Shown piece after piece: positions 1-10,986 of a stretch of DNA of 64,000 nucleotides. Both the position numbers and the translations under genes were made by a program. The stretch is from assembly GCA_963924555.1 (NCBI GenBank), contig OZ004589.1, positions 4,960,001 through 5,024,000 of the forward strand, written 5' to 3'. The stretch is from Crambe crambe. Taxonomy: Eukaryota; Porifera; Demospongiae; Poecilosclerida; Crambeidae. The notes under the pieces are model-generated. The model did not search any database. It was not told the DNA's origin and was given only the letters and a program-made list of their open reading frames with translations. Numbering within the stretch: position 1 is the first letter of the stretch; every line of letters starts with the position of its first letter.

Positions 1-107
1 ATGCTTGCATTCTTGGAATGTTTAATATCCTGGCCTTAGCTGACTCATAGTGGTTGATAGAAAAATCTCCCCCACCCCACCCCATTCTCTACCCCGAGTA
101 GACTCAC

Positions 108-889
108 CTCCCAATTTGACATCCATATTCCTATCCAGCATGATATTCTCACATTTGAGGTCACGGTGAGCAATTTCAATTTCATGGCAGTAAAATACAG
201 CATCACATACTTGTCTGAAGACATGCCTGCTCTCTGCCTCACTAAGAAACTGTCTGCTGTTGATGTAGTCTAGAAGATCGCCATTTGCAGCTAATTCCAT
301 GATATAGAAGCAGCTCTTTTCAGTCTCCACTATTTGGTGTGTGTGGAGAATGCAAGGGTGCCTAAGTTTGGAGAGAATAGAGACTTCTTGTGGGAAGGAG
401 GTAGAAAAATAGTCACCAGTTTCTTGCTGTTTGTCAATGTATTTAATGGCAACCTATAAGAATATTGAAATAGAAGGTTGGTATACATAGCTAGCTATAG
501 CGAAATACATAGTAATGTAGCCAGCTATGTGCCACTATACCTATAGTTCTTCAATAAGAAAGCTTGCTATTTACTACACATTCAAGTGGTAGCCAACAGA
601 CTATGCCATCTTTGTATATTAGCTAATTTGATAAACCCTTTCTTTCTTGTGCACCTTCCTTTCTTTTAAGATCTCCAAAATACCTCTGTAAAGCTATAAT
701 TAGATGAAAACTTACTAGTTTTCTATCACAAGATGACCAGGCTGCCTTTACTTCACCATAACTCCCAGAACCTATGGTGTGTCCCACCATGCAACCAAGA
801 GCCTCAGGGCCTGGTACAAGAGAGGAAGTCGTAGTAAGATGAAATCCAACATCTTCAAACTTGGAAAGCACTGTTGAAGCAATGGCCAT
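108..889 (-). CDS. TSSK-like serine/threonine protein kinase, N-terminal exons (partial)
   Basis: Two exons are visible: 716-889, starting with ATG at 889, and 108-453. The gene continues beyond the left edge. Together they give the N-lobe and the start of the C-lobe of a protein kinase. They contain a glycine-rich loop (IGSGSYGEVKAA), the VAIK lysine at the start of exon 2, the hinge region MELAANGDLLDYI and the catalytic loop HRDLKCEN. The second exon ends in VKLG, just before the expected DFG, at a good GTGAGT donor. The HRDLKCEN loop with the LxHPxI pattern (SKLRHPCIL) and the LAANGDLLDYI hinge resemble the testis-specific serine kinase (TSSK) branch of the CAMK group. Other CAMK or MARK-like kinases remain possible because the activation loop is not in the window. 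About 28 residues precede the kinase fold, which is short, as in TSSKs. Confidence 0.85.
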
Positions 890-1644
890 TGCTAGCTGTA
901 AATGAATAACTGAATATCTGATATTTTGGAAAGGTTTATATACAAAATTGATATACGTAGGTTGTATGGCAAATAATCACAATACAACCTGCTATTGTTT
1001 GACATCACATACAACACTTTGTAGAAAGCTATATACGTGGCTTGTGATAATAGCTATCATCAGCAAAGGAAACATTCTTTTCTCAGAAACACTTGTGCTA
1101 CCTGTAACTTCAAACAATAATATTTACTAGCTAGCTATTGTAGTTGCTGATATGCACACATTGACAGTGTGCCATGGTTAAGAATTTGGACCAATAGGAT
1201 TGCTGCATTTGAGTCTGTCAATTATCAATCTCCTGGAGATAAATGCTGAGACTGTTGATTTACGAGGTAAATGTTGGTGCAATAGAATAAAGCTAAGTAG
1301 CTTGGTATATATATATCTGCTGCCATGGTACAAGTCAGTCAGTTATCAACCTTCCATGGTTTATATGCAATTTTAGTAGCTCATGCTTGTGGTCACTGCA
1401 TGGTCTTGTTCAGAACTCTCCTCGCTCGGAGACAGTCTCTACCCCCACTTTGGGGGGGGGGGGGGGGGGGGGACATGTTGCATACAATTGAATTATTATA
1501 ATTATAATTATAATTATAAAAAACAGAGAGAAATAAATAATCATTATGATCAAAAACTCTATTCAAGTATTAGCTACAGCTAGTTGGTATCTTATTCCTT
1601 ACTGAAGTCAACTATAGCTTCCTAAAGGAACAATAAATATAATG
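890..1644. other. Intergenic region with simple repeats
   Basis: This is the space between the kinase start and the end of the Mpv17-like gene. It holds a run of 21 G at 1452-1472 and a short ATT/AATT-type tract near 1490-1520. The rest is AT-rich with many AGCTA words. I see no convincing coding exon; the short open frames here lack splice context and family likeness. It probably contains the kinase promoter next to 890. Confidence 0.6.
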
Positions 1645-2680
1645 TTAGCTTATTGTCAAGTGTTTAGATGTACTCACATTGTGTTTGAGGCTGGAGATCA
1701 GTACAGACCATGCCATGCTTGTAGAGTTGAGGAAGACAAGACGAAGAGTAAGTGGCATATAGGCAAAATTGACGAATTGGACAACACAAAAAAATGAGAC
1801 GTCAAACTGCAGCGAAGTAAAATAGCAAAGTTTAAGATAGCTATAGATTTTCAAACTACATAATTTTGGAACAAAAATGAGTATTTTCTTAGTCTAAAGC
1901 TTAGACTGTCACATACAAATTGCTAGCTATAATAATATTATCGTTATTAATAGTAACTATCATTAACACAATACCAAAAGTGTAACCAAGAACTTCTGTT
2001 TCATTTCTGCATATGACTCCTTCCATGTTTTCCCTTCAAGCTTACCTATGCCTGAAAAATAAAGATAAAATTAGCCACTATAGCCATATAACTAGCTACT
2101 TAGCATGCTTCATCAACCTGGCTACATGATTGCATGCAATTCTGAAGGTGAATGTTTTCAGAAGGTAGCTAAATGTTATTGACCAGTTTTGTTTCACACC
2201 ATGCACTCTGCATCATAGGCCTATAGCTAGCTAGCTACCTAGATAGAATCCAGCAACGTAAAGAGGTCCTGAAATGGCTGCATCTATAACGACCTTTGCC
2301 AAGACGTGGCTTGATGTTGTCTTGGGAAAGAGCTTGTCCAGCAGGATGTACCAGTAGTGGAAAGGTACAGCAGTGACCATTCCCATGACACCCATGCGAC
2401 CAGTCCGACTCCAGTCATTGGATTGACTTTTTTCAATGGCTTTCTGAGTTATTGTATCACCACAGTAATCTATAGCTCCAGCAAACAAAACATTTGTGAG
2501 AAGAAAGTACTTGCTCAAGGTTTTAACATTACGGAGACGTGCTCGAGAAACTGAGAGTAAGATTCTCAGACGATTCGACGAAGATGACAAGCGGTTCTTT
2601 ATATCATATGAAAGGATATTCCTTGTCTGTATAAGTGAGACTGGCACCACGACTATTCTGAGTTTTAGCCTGTTAAACAT
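1645..2680 (-). CDS. Mpv17/PMP22 family membrane protein (MPV17L2-like)
   Basis: Three exons: 2239-2680 (ATG at 2680), 1975-2051 and about 1678-1806. The last either reads on to a stop at 1645 or splices at a GTGAGT donor at 1677. The N-terminus is basic and serine-rich, like a mitochondrial presequence. The body carries family hallmarks: DYCGDTITQ, DWSRTGRMGVMG, a PFHYWYILLD segment, and after two introns KLEGKTWKES and VQFVNFAYMPLTLRL. Mpv17-family proteins are four-helix inner mitochondrial or peroxisomal membrane proteins. MPV17L2 is linked to mitochondrial ribosome assembly, so a mitochondrial role is the best inference. The join of exons 2 and 3 gives a segment slightly shorter than usual before the QFVNF motif, so a small exon or another donor may be missed. 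Which human paralogue is closest cannot be settled by eye. Confidence 0.85.
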
Positions 2681-3572
2681 AGCTAGTAGCTAGTGTCTCT
2701 ATAACTTTTATTGACTGATTAAAGCACATACATAACATACAGTTCATTATGACCTTTGCTATATTCAGTGCATGTATAGAGTTGTCTTCCTTCACATCCC
2801 TACAAGGAACCAGTCAATCTATTGTAGGTGATGACACCATTTTTATTAAGTTACCCAAACATAACAGTTTCCATCTGCTCATTTATTAGCTATAATAGCA
2901 AGTGTGTAGGTGATGGATATGGGGAGTGACAGTAAAGGATTACAGAAATTTAGACATCAATTGTTAGAGATATACGTACCAACCAAGATAATTGGTCATG
3001 TCAATTTCCTGTGTAGCATTATATGGATTTGTTAATACCCTTTGAATGGTAAAGTGATAACCAGAAGAAATCATGTGATGCGATACATGGCTGATTTATG
3101 ATGTCTTGTTAGCACGAAGTTATAGCTGATTATAGTTATGATGCAAACCATGCATATACAGTACTTCCGAGTTTACCATAGTAATAAAAGTGTTTAGGCT
3201 GGAATTTGTGTAGTAATTATACGTAGTTAAGAAACCATACTAAACATATTTTTTATGAAATACATTAATGGTTAATGACAACGTATTAGAAATCATTTTG
3301 GGTATAGAATGGGTGTGGCTAGCTATAGGAAGAGATTAACTTATATTATTAACACTCTCTAATAGACTATAATTATGATTAGTTTAATTCTATAAGTATA
3401 TAGCTGCTAGAAGTTGAAAACGTCCTATAACAAAAGTGCATGGACTCTTTAACTGTAAGTGGGAAAAATTAATATAAAAATTATATAATTATGTAGCACA
3501 AAGTAAGCTAATGTGTATCATAAAAGCAGTATCATTGTTTCATGCAAAGCTAACTCACTGATTCCAGAAGTA
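2681..3572. other. Intergenic region, no gene seen
   Basis: About 890 bases of AT-rich sequence lie between the start of the Mpv17-like gene and the end of serine-rich gene A. No exon with family similarity or good splice sites was found. It should include the promoter of the Mpv17-like gene near 2681 and the 3' end of gene A. Confidence 0.5.
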
Positions 3573-6506
3573 TTAGTAAGATATTATGTGGAGTGTGGGG
3601 ATTGAGAAATGCATAAAGGAGGACCTCAATGCAGCACAGAATCTCTTGAATCGCTTATTTCCTTTCTTCCTTTTCTTATCACCTGCAACTTCCTGCAATA
3701 CAGTACACACTAACATGCATGGTATGCCACTAATAAGCACAAAAACAAATAAAATGCAAATCATTAGGCTTCTCTTCAAGCTATTGATCTATAGCTAGTC
3801 CCATAATTATTAGTAGGTTTGTTACATAGATATCATAAAGTAGATCTAAATAAAGCCCAAGCTAAAAAAATTACTTGTGATGGCTACTGTTACATCAGTC
3901 TGATGTTGATTTACTGAGAGCTCCACATGCATGAATATATGGGCTTATGGCATGATGATTATCAGATAGGGTAGTGCTTGAATATCCTATAGCTAAATCC
4001 ACCCAATGACTATGATGCCTCTGCTACTAGCTACTTAGTGAGGTTTCTCTATACTCACATTATAGATTTGGATGGGACTTGAAGGCATAATTGGTTCACA
4101 AAAATGTGATTCAGCAGCCTGAGGGAGCTTAGTGATATCAGTGGCTGGTTCATTATTTGAAGAAGGGAAGATGTGAGTCTTGTTGATAGATGGTTCCTTG
4201 ATGAAAATGGGGGATGTGATTGGTATCTGTTGTGAGGTGGGATGGACCAAATTAATGTTTTTTGAATTGCTGGTACCAACTGGCAGGTGAATAGTGCTTC
4301 TCTCTCTTAAAATAGTCGAAGTCAGGACAGCTTTATTGAGCCAACTTGACCTCTTGTTTTGACTGCACTCCAGTGGTGTCCCAGAAAGAAAGGCTAAAAT
4401 GTGACCATCACAGGATGTCAAAATGCTTTGCATCAGGGGCAAGTCTTCTGAAAACAGCTCCTATGTGTGTGTGTATGTGTGTGTGTGTGTGTGTGTATGG
4501 GGGGGATATGATTTGATTAATGACTAAAAAGTAGTCTGAGTGATGTACATGTAGCTTAGCTGCCCTTAGCTACTGCTTACCTCTGCACTGAGAGGTCGAA
4601 ACACATTGGAAAGAATGTTGACTTGAGGTGATGGAAATTGTTGAGATTTTTGTGGCTCTTTCGAGAATAGGGTGCTTGGTGGAGTCAACTTGAGTGATTC
4701 CATGGGAAAGGAGCAATTTGAACAGAATGAAGAATAACCTGAACTACTGCAGCTGGTTCTACTTTTCAAACAGCAAATTTGTCGCTTTTTGTTGAGATCA
4801 GTGAGGCTGTTACTAGCTTTCATCGAAGCCACAGTATCGTCGTTCAAAGATTTATGTTGTAATATAGTGAAAGAATTCATATCTTTGGTGTCTGTGATTC
4901 TAGCTTTGTCAGGAGGTGAACACACAGCTGACATTCTTACACCTGTTGAATCTTTACCTGTAAAAAAATTAATAACTATTAGCTACATAGTAACCATGAG
5001 CTGATCTTGTTACGTAGGTGGATGGCATTATAATATTATTAATGTTATTTCTTACTTTCATGTGATGAAATTGTAGCATCTTCATCTTCATTTGAGGACA
5101 AAAAAGGTGCCTTCAATACTGATGTCAAATCATCAGGCAAGTTCCCTTCTTCATCATCACTTAGGGATGAGTAATAAGAGAGCTCTGATACACATGTCAA
5201 ACTACTCCATAGAGAGAGCTTTGATAAGGATGTCATACTGCTGCATAAAGAGAGCTCTGATACTGATGTCAAACTACATCCAAGGGAGAGCATTGATGCT
5301 GATGTCATTGATTGAGATAAGTCAGAAGGATCTTCATCATCACATGAAAAGAGCTCAGGCACAGATTTATAACTAGGGAGCTTCCATAGAGAGGTTGAAT
5401 TAGGAGGATCCTCCTCTTCATTAGAAGAGTGTTTTGATACAGAAATACTCTCTAGAGAGAGCTTTGTCGAATTGCTTGTGTTAAGAGAATACTCCTTCTT
5501 AGGGGATATATAAGAAAGGTCTGATATGGGTGTTAAACTACACCCCAAGCCGGAGACCTTTGATATTGATGTTGAACTACTCCCTAAACAAGAGAGCTTT
5601 GATAAGAATGTTGAATTACATACACTTTCCAGTATGAATCAGCAGGAACACAAACCTTGCTTTGGTCAATAGTTTTGGTCTTGTCAGTGTCCTGGACAGC
5701 ATTGACATCATGATCATGATGATAATCATGTCTATTATCTTCCATTGCCTGAATCAAAGAAATTGAGATTCACTACATGATGATCATGCTGTAAGACACA
5801 GAGTGGTGGTTGTAGCTATACAAATTGAATCTCTTATAAAGAAATCTTGGCCATACATTAAGAGTAAATAAAATTAACTAGCTATAATTATAGTGAGTGG
5901 CATTAATTTTTGTAGGGGCATAGCTACAGCTGTCTACTTGGCCCATACACATTTTTTTGGCCCCAAACACGCAAAATACGTAAGTTGTCTAGTTGTGTTT
6001 ACCTCATTGTCATTCAGCCACTTCATAATTTTGGTACTGTACTCGGAGTTCTATAATAAAGAAGTAGCTAGTATTACATAGCTGCTACAGATGAGGTTGG
6101 AAGTATGCAAGACAATTAACACAATAGCTAATAGCTATGCCCTATACGGCCGCTAATACCAGAGAATTTGCTTCTAATAGTGATTCCAATTTTTCAATAG
6201 TTGCATTTCCATCCAATAAACAACTCTCAAAGCTTTTGGGCAGAGAGGAGCATTGTGACTGAAACTGGAATCTTTTACCATCTTTAGATTGAAATTTCTC
6301 TTTGATCGCTTCAATAATCAAATGATGGATAAATTCTTTCTTACTATAATAGACCTATTAATAAGAATATAGACTGGCTGAATAGAAAGCTTAGCTACTT
6401 ATTTAGTTTTTACCATCGCAGCTTGAGCTTTGTGTCTGATTTTTCTGACAGTAGCTCTCCTAACCTCTCTCCCTTTGATGAATTCTGTAGCTTCTTTTGA
6501 TAACAT
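3573..6506 (-). CDS. Serine-rich cluster gene A (unrecognised family), with an apparent frameshift
   Basis: Seven exons with clean GT-AG borders: 6414-6506, 6160-6354, 6003-6050, 5056-5748, 4581-4957, 4059-4460 and 3573-3692. The ATG at 6506 was chosen because the frame is closed upstream. Exon 1 encodes a basic segment with FIKGREVRRATVRKIR. Exon 2 is acidic and amphipathic (LIIEAIKEKFQSKDGK). Exon 3 is a 16-residue piece ending KWLNDNE. Exon 4 carries repeated SL-S-SELSL units and runs of acidic residues. Exon 5 has SRTSCSSSGYSSFCSNCS. The last exon is polybasic (DKKRKKGNKRFKRFC), followed by MHFSIPTLHIISY. Compared with gene D, one base is missing near 5640 in exon 4, so the frame of exons 1-3 does not run into the SELS repeats. 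This may be a true break, a sequence error or an allele. I do not recognise the family. The exon lengths 195 and 48 match gene D exactly. Confidence 0.7.
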
Positions 6507-6718
6507 TTTCTCGAGATCTGATGAAACAGACAATGCTTATATCGATAGGAAAAGCAGTTTTTTTATGAAAGAAATGATGAAAGGATTATTGATGTAGTTA
6601 TACGCGACGCGTATAGCGCCTGCGCATGTGTATACTGCCTGTACTGTACGTGCGCGCGCATGTATGAGATGCAACATTCAAAAAATTGTCGATTCAAGCT
6701 ACGTAGCTACCAATCATC
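6507..6718. promoter_or_regulatory. Shared divergent promoter of genes A and B
   Basis: The starts of gene A (6506, minus) and gene B (6719, plus) lie head to head with only 212 bases between them. The gap is rich in CG dinucleotides, unlike its surroundings. It includes TGCGCATG at 6621-6628 just after GCGCC (on the other strand CATGCGCAGGCGC, one step from the NRF-1 consensus) and a TGCGCGCGCAT palindrome around 6651-6662. Divergent transcription from one core promoter is inferred from layout only. Confidence 0.5.
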
Positions 6719-8568
6719 ATGCCTTTTCTTCAAAAAGTTCTATCCCGAGATACTGTGGAATTTATTAAAGAGCGAGAGACTAGAAGGACTAGAGTTAGAG
6801 AAATTATGGCTGAGAGAGGCTTGCCAATGACTTTTGAGGTATTATGAGGTGTTGGAAGCAAGATTCGATTGGTCAGGCCCAAAATTGAAATGTAATCCCA
6901 CAGACCACTGAAGCTCTACAACTTGTTTTTGATTGATAGCTACTTAACCTTGTTTTTCCCAAAATATTGGTCAGGCCTAGCCTGGGCCTGACTGGCCTGA
7001 ACGTTCCACCGCCTATGTATAATAATATAGCCAGGCCAAAGGAATAGATGATGTGATCTATCTATAAAAGTTGCCTATTTTTTGTTTTATGTGATAGAGT
7101 CCTGGGTACACTGCTACCAAAATTGTTCAGTGGTACGAGGTAAGGATGATGGACACTATGATTAACTATGTTTATGTTTTATTTATTTTGTTTTTTACTT
7201 CAGGCTGTTCAAGATAATCAGAGTGATTCTGATGATTCTAATGTTTTGTATGACACGTCGTCAGGAAGAGCATGTAGTTTGACATCTGCACATGTATCAA
7301 ATGTCAGTCCCATGAATTTGGAGACAACCAAGTTTTCTTCTTTTCCTCTATCATGCATTGAAGAAGATACTGAGAATCCGCTGAAGTATAGTTTCAGTCT
7401 CCCTGAGCTCAGCGAAAAACAAGAAATCCCCCATTTGAAAAGTAGTGCCAGCTGCAGTTCTGGTCATTCTTCATCCCACTCAAATTGCACGGAGTTGACT
7501 CCTCCAAGCATTCACCTCTCAGCTGAGCAAAAGAAATTATATTCAAATCCATCATCTCAAAATAAGGAATATTTTCCATTACCTCAAGTCAGCCAACTGG
7601 GAGTCGACCTTTTCTCAGATCCAATACCAGAATTTTATAGAAGTGATTCAAGTGACTCCATGATGTCTTCACCCCACATTATCATACAGGTCAGTATAAT
7701 AATTATAGATACTCTATTTTCATTGGCCAGCTTATAAAAGGTTTATTTTTTAGAGTGGTTCAAATCTTATGTTTTGTGGACACATGATCACTGTAGTTTT
7801 CTATGTGAGAGAGCCATGCAGTCCCTCACATAGGTCTATGATTGAATTTTCTATAGTAGAGATGTACAATTTACAGGAAGCTGTTGTAACTTCATATTCT
7901 TGTGAGCCAGTGGCCTCAAACTCAGAGCATGCCAATCCTGCTCCTCTCTCTCTTGAAAACATACCTTTATCTGATAACTGTCCAGACCCGATACCTATTG
8001 TGGAGGAGATTAAAGTTTCACAGGCTGAACCACAAAACAATGTGAGTGGAATAGCTACTAGCCTCGGCCCCAGGCACTCTTTTGCAACCTGTCTAAAAGA
8101 GAGCCTGGTATCAGTTGTACGTGTTAGCCTCGGAATTCCAAGGCTTCTGTATATTCCTCGTACACTCTCCGTAAATGGACGTTTATTCATGAAAAAATAA
8201 TCTGAGCACCAAACAATAAAACCAGCCTAAAGACTGTCACAGTCTTGTTGAGCATAAGTACTGTAGTAGCAAATGGTATGGAAAAACTGGACAAAAAACA
8301 ATAAAGAAAAGGAGAAAGGAATCTTACTCAGTAAACTTTCAGGTTATTGCCTGTATACAGCCTGGGGACAAGGCTACTATATTATAGCTACCTGTTGGTA
8401 GCTACCCTAGGGTAACACCAATAAAATTATGCAAAAAGTAAAGATAATAATTTTCACCATTAATTATTATTATCACAGGAGGTTGTAGGAGATAAGAAGA
8501 AAGCAAAGAAGGGAAATCGATTCAAGAGATTCTGTTTTGCATCAAGAACCTACACCTGTTGCATATGA
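6719..8568 (+). CDS. Serine-rich cluster gene B (unrecognised family)
   Basis: Five exons: 6719-6838, 7098-7139, 7204-7689, 7877-8041 and 8479-8568, all with GT-AG borders and all in phase 0. The start gives MPFLQKVLSRDTVEFIKERE, followed by TRRTRVREIMAERG, clearly related to the N-termini of genes A and D. The 195-base second exon of A and D is absent. The short second exon (SPGYTATKIVQWYE) matches exon 3 of A and D. The third exon is acidic and serine-rich, has FSLPELSEKQ followed by SSASCSSGHSSSHSNC, and carries the family motif. The last exon is polybasic, DKKKAKKGNRFKRFC, and ends soon after at TYTCCI with no membrane segment. The product would be about 300 residues, mostly disordered. 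Function is unknown. Gene C looks like a decayed copy of this member, not of A or D. Confidence 0.65.
8059..8135. mobile_element. Short relic of a GC-rich inverted-repeat element
   Basis: A stretch beginning TAGCCTCGGCCCCAGG, containing GAGAGCCTGGTATC and ending TAGCCTCGG lies in the last intron of gene B. The same words occur in the termini of the element at 23161-23693. It is likely a shrunken non-autonomous copy of the same family. Confidence 0.4.
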
Positions 8569-9198
8569 TACTAGCTAGCTATCAATGATAAGTACTTATT
8601 TTCCCACTAACAGTTACTAGCTACTTTCTCCCTTAGCTTGCTTCATCATGCATTCATTAATTAACCTTACAGCTATTTAACAAGTCGTCGGTTAGTGACA
8701 GATTCTATAAACTTGGGTTTCCACGCGTGCATGTGGAATGAAGGGGTTGGTAGTAGTGCAGGGGCCACTCCCCCCACATGGCTCAGTGTGGAGACCTGCT
8801 AGGTCTATCCACAACACAACATATATGAATACAGCTAGGTGTGCAGCCCACATACATACAGCATAATACTAATAATTGCACACCCACATAAGCTAGCATC
8901 TATGTATACTTGCGGCACAGAAAGACATGACATGCACGTGCATATGATGTGATGTGACATGCGTATAGGGTTTTTTGCATGATGAATTCAGAACTGGTAA
9001 CCCAAACTGGTAGAGCCCAACTTCCATTGTCATCCAGTGTGATTTTATGTTCTTCCTTCTACAACAAGCCAGCTAATGTAGTAATAGGCAATGTTGCCAA
9101 GATCACGCAATACCCTGCAATAATTATCGCGATTGTAATTTTTGTCTCATTAGCGCTTTATTATCATTATGCATGTAACTGAAAAAGGTTTATCCCAA
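8569..9198. other. Spacer between gene B and relic C
   Basis: There is no supported gene. An open stretch at 8979-9182 ends in a hydrophobic run (IIIAIVIFVSLALYYHYAC), but it has no splice partners or relatives that I recognise. The region 8880-8970 is rich in CATGCA/TGCATG words. Confidence 0.4.
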
Positions 9199-10085
9199 GA
9201 ATTTATCAATCAGTGAGAGGCTAGAAGGGCAAAAAGTTAGTCTAAGAGAGGCTTGCCACAGTTGCCAGTAGCTTTTGAGGTGAATTTCTCTGTACGTATA
9301 GCTAAGACTTACGTAAAGCTTGCCTGCTTTGATGTGATGTGATTAATGTGCAAGTTTGTTGATCTTTTTTGTGCTACTACTGAAATTATTCCTTGGATGA
9401 GATATTAAATTTAGGCCTAGATAAACTATTAGCTAGGCTATTTTTGAAATCAAGATCTCCAGACTGAGGAAGGGAATCAGAGTGATCAAAGTGATTCTGA
9501 TGATTCTGATGACACATCTTTGGGAAGAGCTTATGGCTTGATATCCACACAATGCCATGCATCTAGTAAATGCTGGTGACACAGATTCGGATTTTTCATA
9601 TTTAACAGAATGAGGACCTTTCATCTCCTCAAGTCAACCAACAGGGAGATTATCTTCTCTCTGATGTGCCAAGCAAACTAGAATATGAATCAAATTATTC
9701 GTCCTACATTATTGTACAGGTACGTAAGTGAAGAGGTACATATAATAATTATTATGTAGAGAGATACAACTCACACAGGAAGCTGTACACTAGTGAGATC
9801 AAGCTTCAGTCCTGCTCACCTCTCTCCTGAATTTCTGACGCTTGTCCTGATCGAATACCTGCTGACCTGTGGAGAAGTTTGAAGTTTCACAGGCTGAACC
9901 TGTGAGTTGAATTATGATCATAATGTAGCTAAAATAGTTAGCCACTATAATCTTGTGAGGACACATACTATTAATATAGACTATTATCACAGGAGGTTGT
10001 AGGAGATATGAAGAAGAACTTGAGAAAAGGAGAAGTCGATTCAAGAGATTCTGTTTTGCATTGAGAGTCTATACTGCTTATACTA
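9199..10085 (+). pseudogene. Serine-rich cluster relic C, decayed copy of gene B
   Basis: Four blocks follow the exon order of gene B. About 9199-9281 matches the GREARRA-type N-terminal exon but has an in-frame stop early on. About 9453-9719 matches the large acidic serine exon, keeping the DSDDSDD-coding stretch and an ACAG|GTACGT donor, but its SLPDL/SGYSS part is gone. About 9780-9903 matches the fourth exon. 9993-10085 matches the polybasic last exon (GAGGTTGTAGGAGAT start, FKRFCF-coding end), now with frame damage. No open frame joins the blocks and no start codon is in place. The likeness to B in intron positions shows a duplication of the whole gene followed by decay. Confidence 0.75.
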
Positions 10086-10986
10086 ACTAGTTAACCAACT
10101 GTCCTTCATTAATTGTTATTAATTTTGTTTATTATTATTATTTTTGGTAGTAATGTGACTATTATAGCTACGTAACAGCATGTGTAGGCAAAGTTCACAG
10201 ACCAGGATAAAGGGTGAATGATGACAAAAGTGTGTAATTTTAAAAATAAATGATCATCTGGATGAATGTAGTTAGAGCCAAACTAAGATGCTTGATGCTT
10301 ATGTGTAATAATTAATTTTGGGTACCATCTTTGCAACTTAATTCAGGAGGTTATTGCTTGTATGACCATTACTTTGATTCTGTGGAATATCTTTCTGTTA
10401 GCTATTATTATACAGAGGCTCTATAATGTTGATGTGAGGGGAAAATTATGGAGATTGATGGGAAATTGATATACATTACAGTGATGCTATTAATTTTGTA
10501 GGGTAACTGAAGGGTAATGTCATGAGCTTTTTTGTGGGCAGGAGTGTGGAGCAAGGGTCAATATTTTTATTCCTCTTGGTGATGAAACGTTTGAGTAGGT
10601 TTATCAGTGAATGCTGATGGTTTTCTTCACGTTGATGTTCTTCATACACTGGCCTCTACTCTAGTCTTGACAGCTCAAGTAAAATAGCTATGTGGTGAAG
10701 AATGACAATTTCCTGACGTTAAATCCACATAAATGTGAGATCATCGTGTTGACAAAGCTATGCATGTGTCTCGTGAAGTCACCTGCCATAATGAGGGAAA
10801 GTGCTGAGTGCTGGTGGTCTGGGGGGTCTTTGTGCTTCTCGTGTGATCTCGTGCATGCTCCTCGCTGGGCTTTGAACTTTGATACCCATGGTAACGAATT
10901 CTAATCATAATTATGCGCGCGCATTTGGCTGACGCGACGCGCATAACCGCAATATTAATTTTGTCTCATAGAAAACTTCTTTTGCC
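10086..10986. other. Spacer upstream of gene D
   Basis: No gene is seen. Near 10501-10525 there is GGGTAACTGAAGGGTAA, which recalls the termini of the TTAA-flanked element at 18933-19513. Next to gene D the sequence becomes CG-rich, with an ATGCGCGCGCAT palindrome around 10912-10923 and GACGCGACGCGCAT just after it. This is the probable core promoter region of gene D. Confidence 0.45.

Noticed and set aside
8979-9182. Open frame with a C-terminal hydrophobic stretch
   Set aside because: No splice sites, family likeness or link to the cluster genes could be shown. It lies between a gene and a relic and may be chance.
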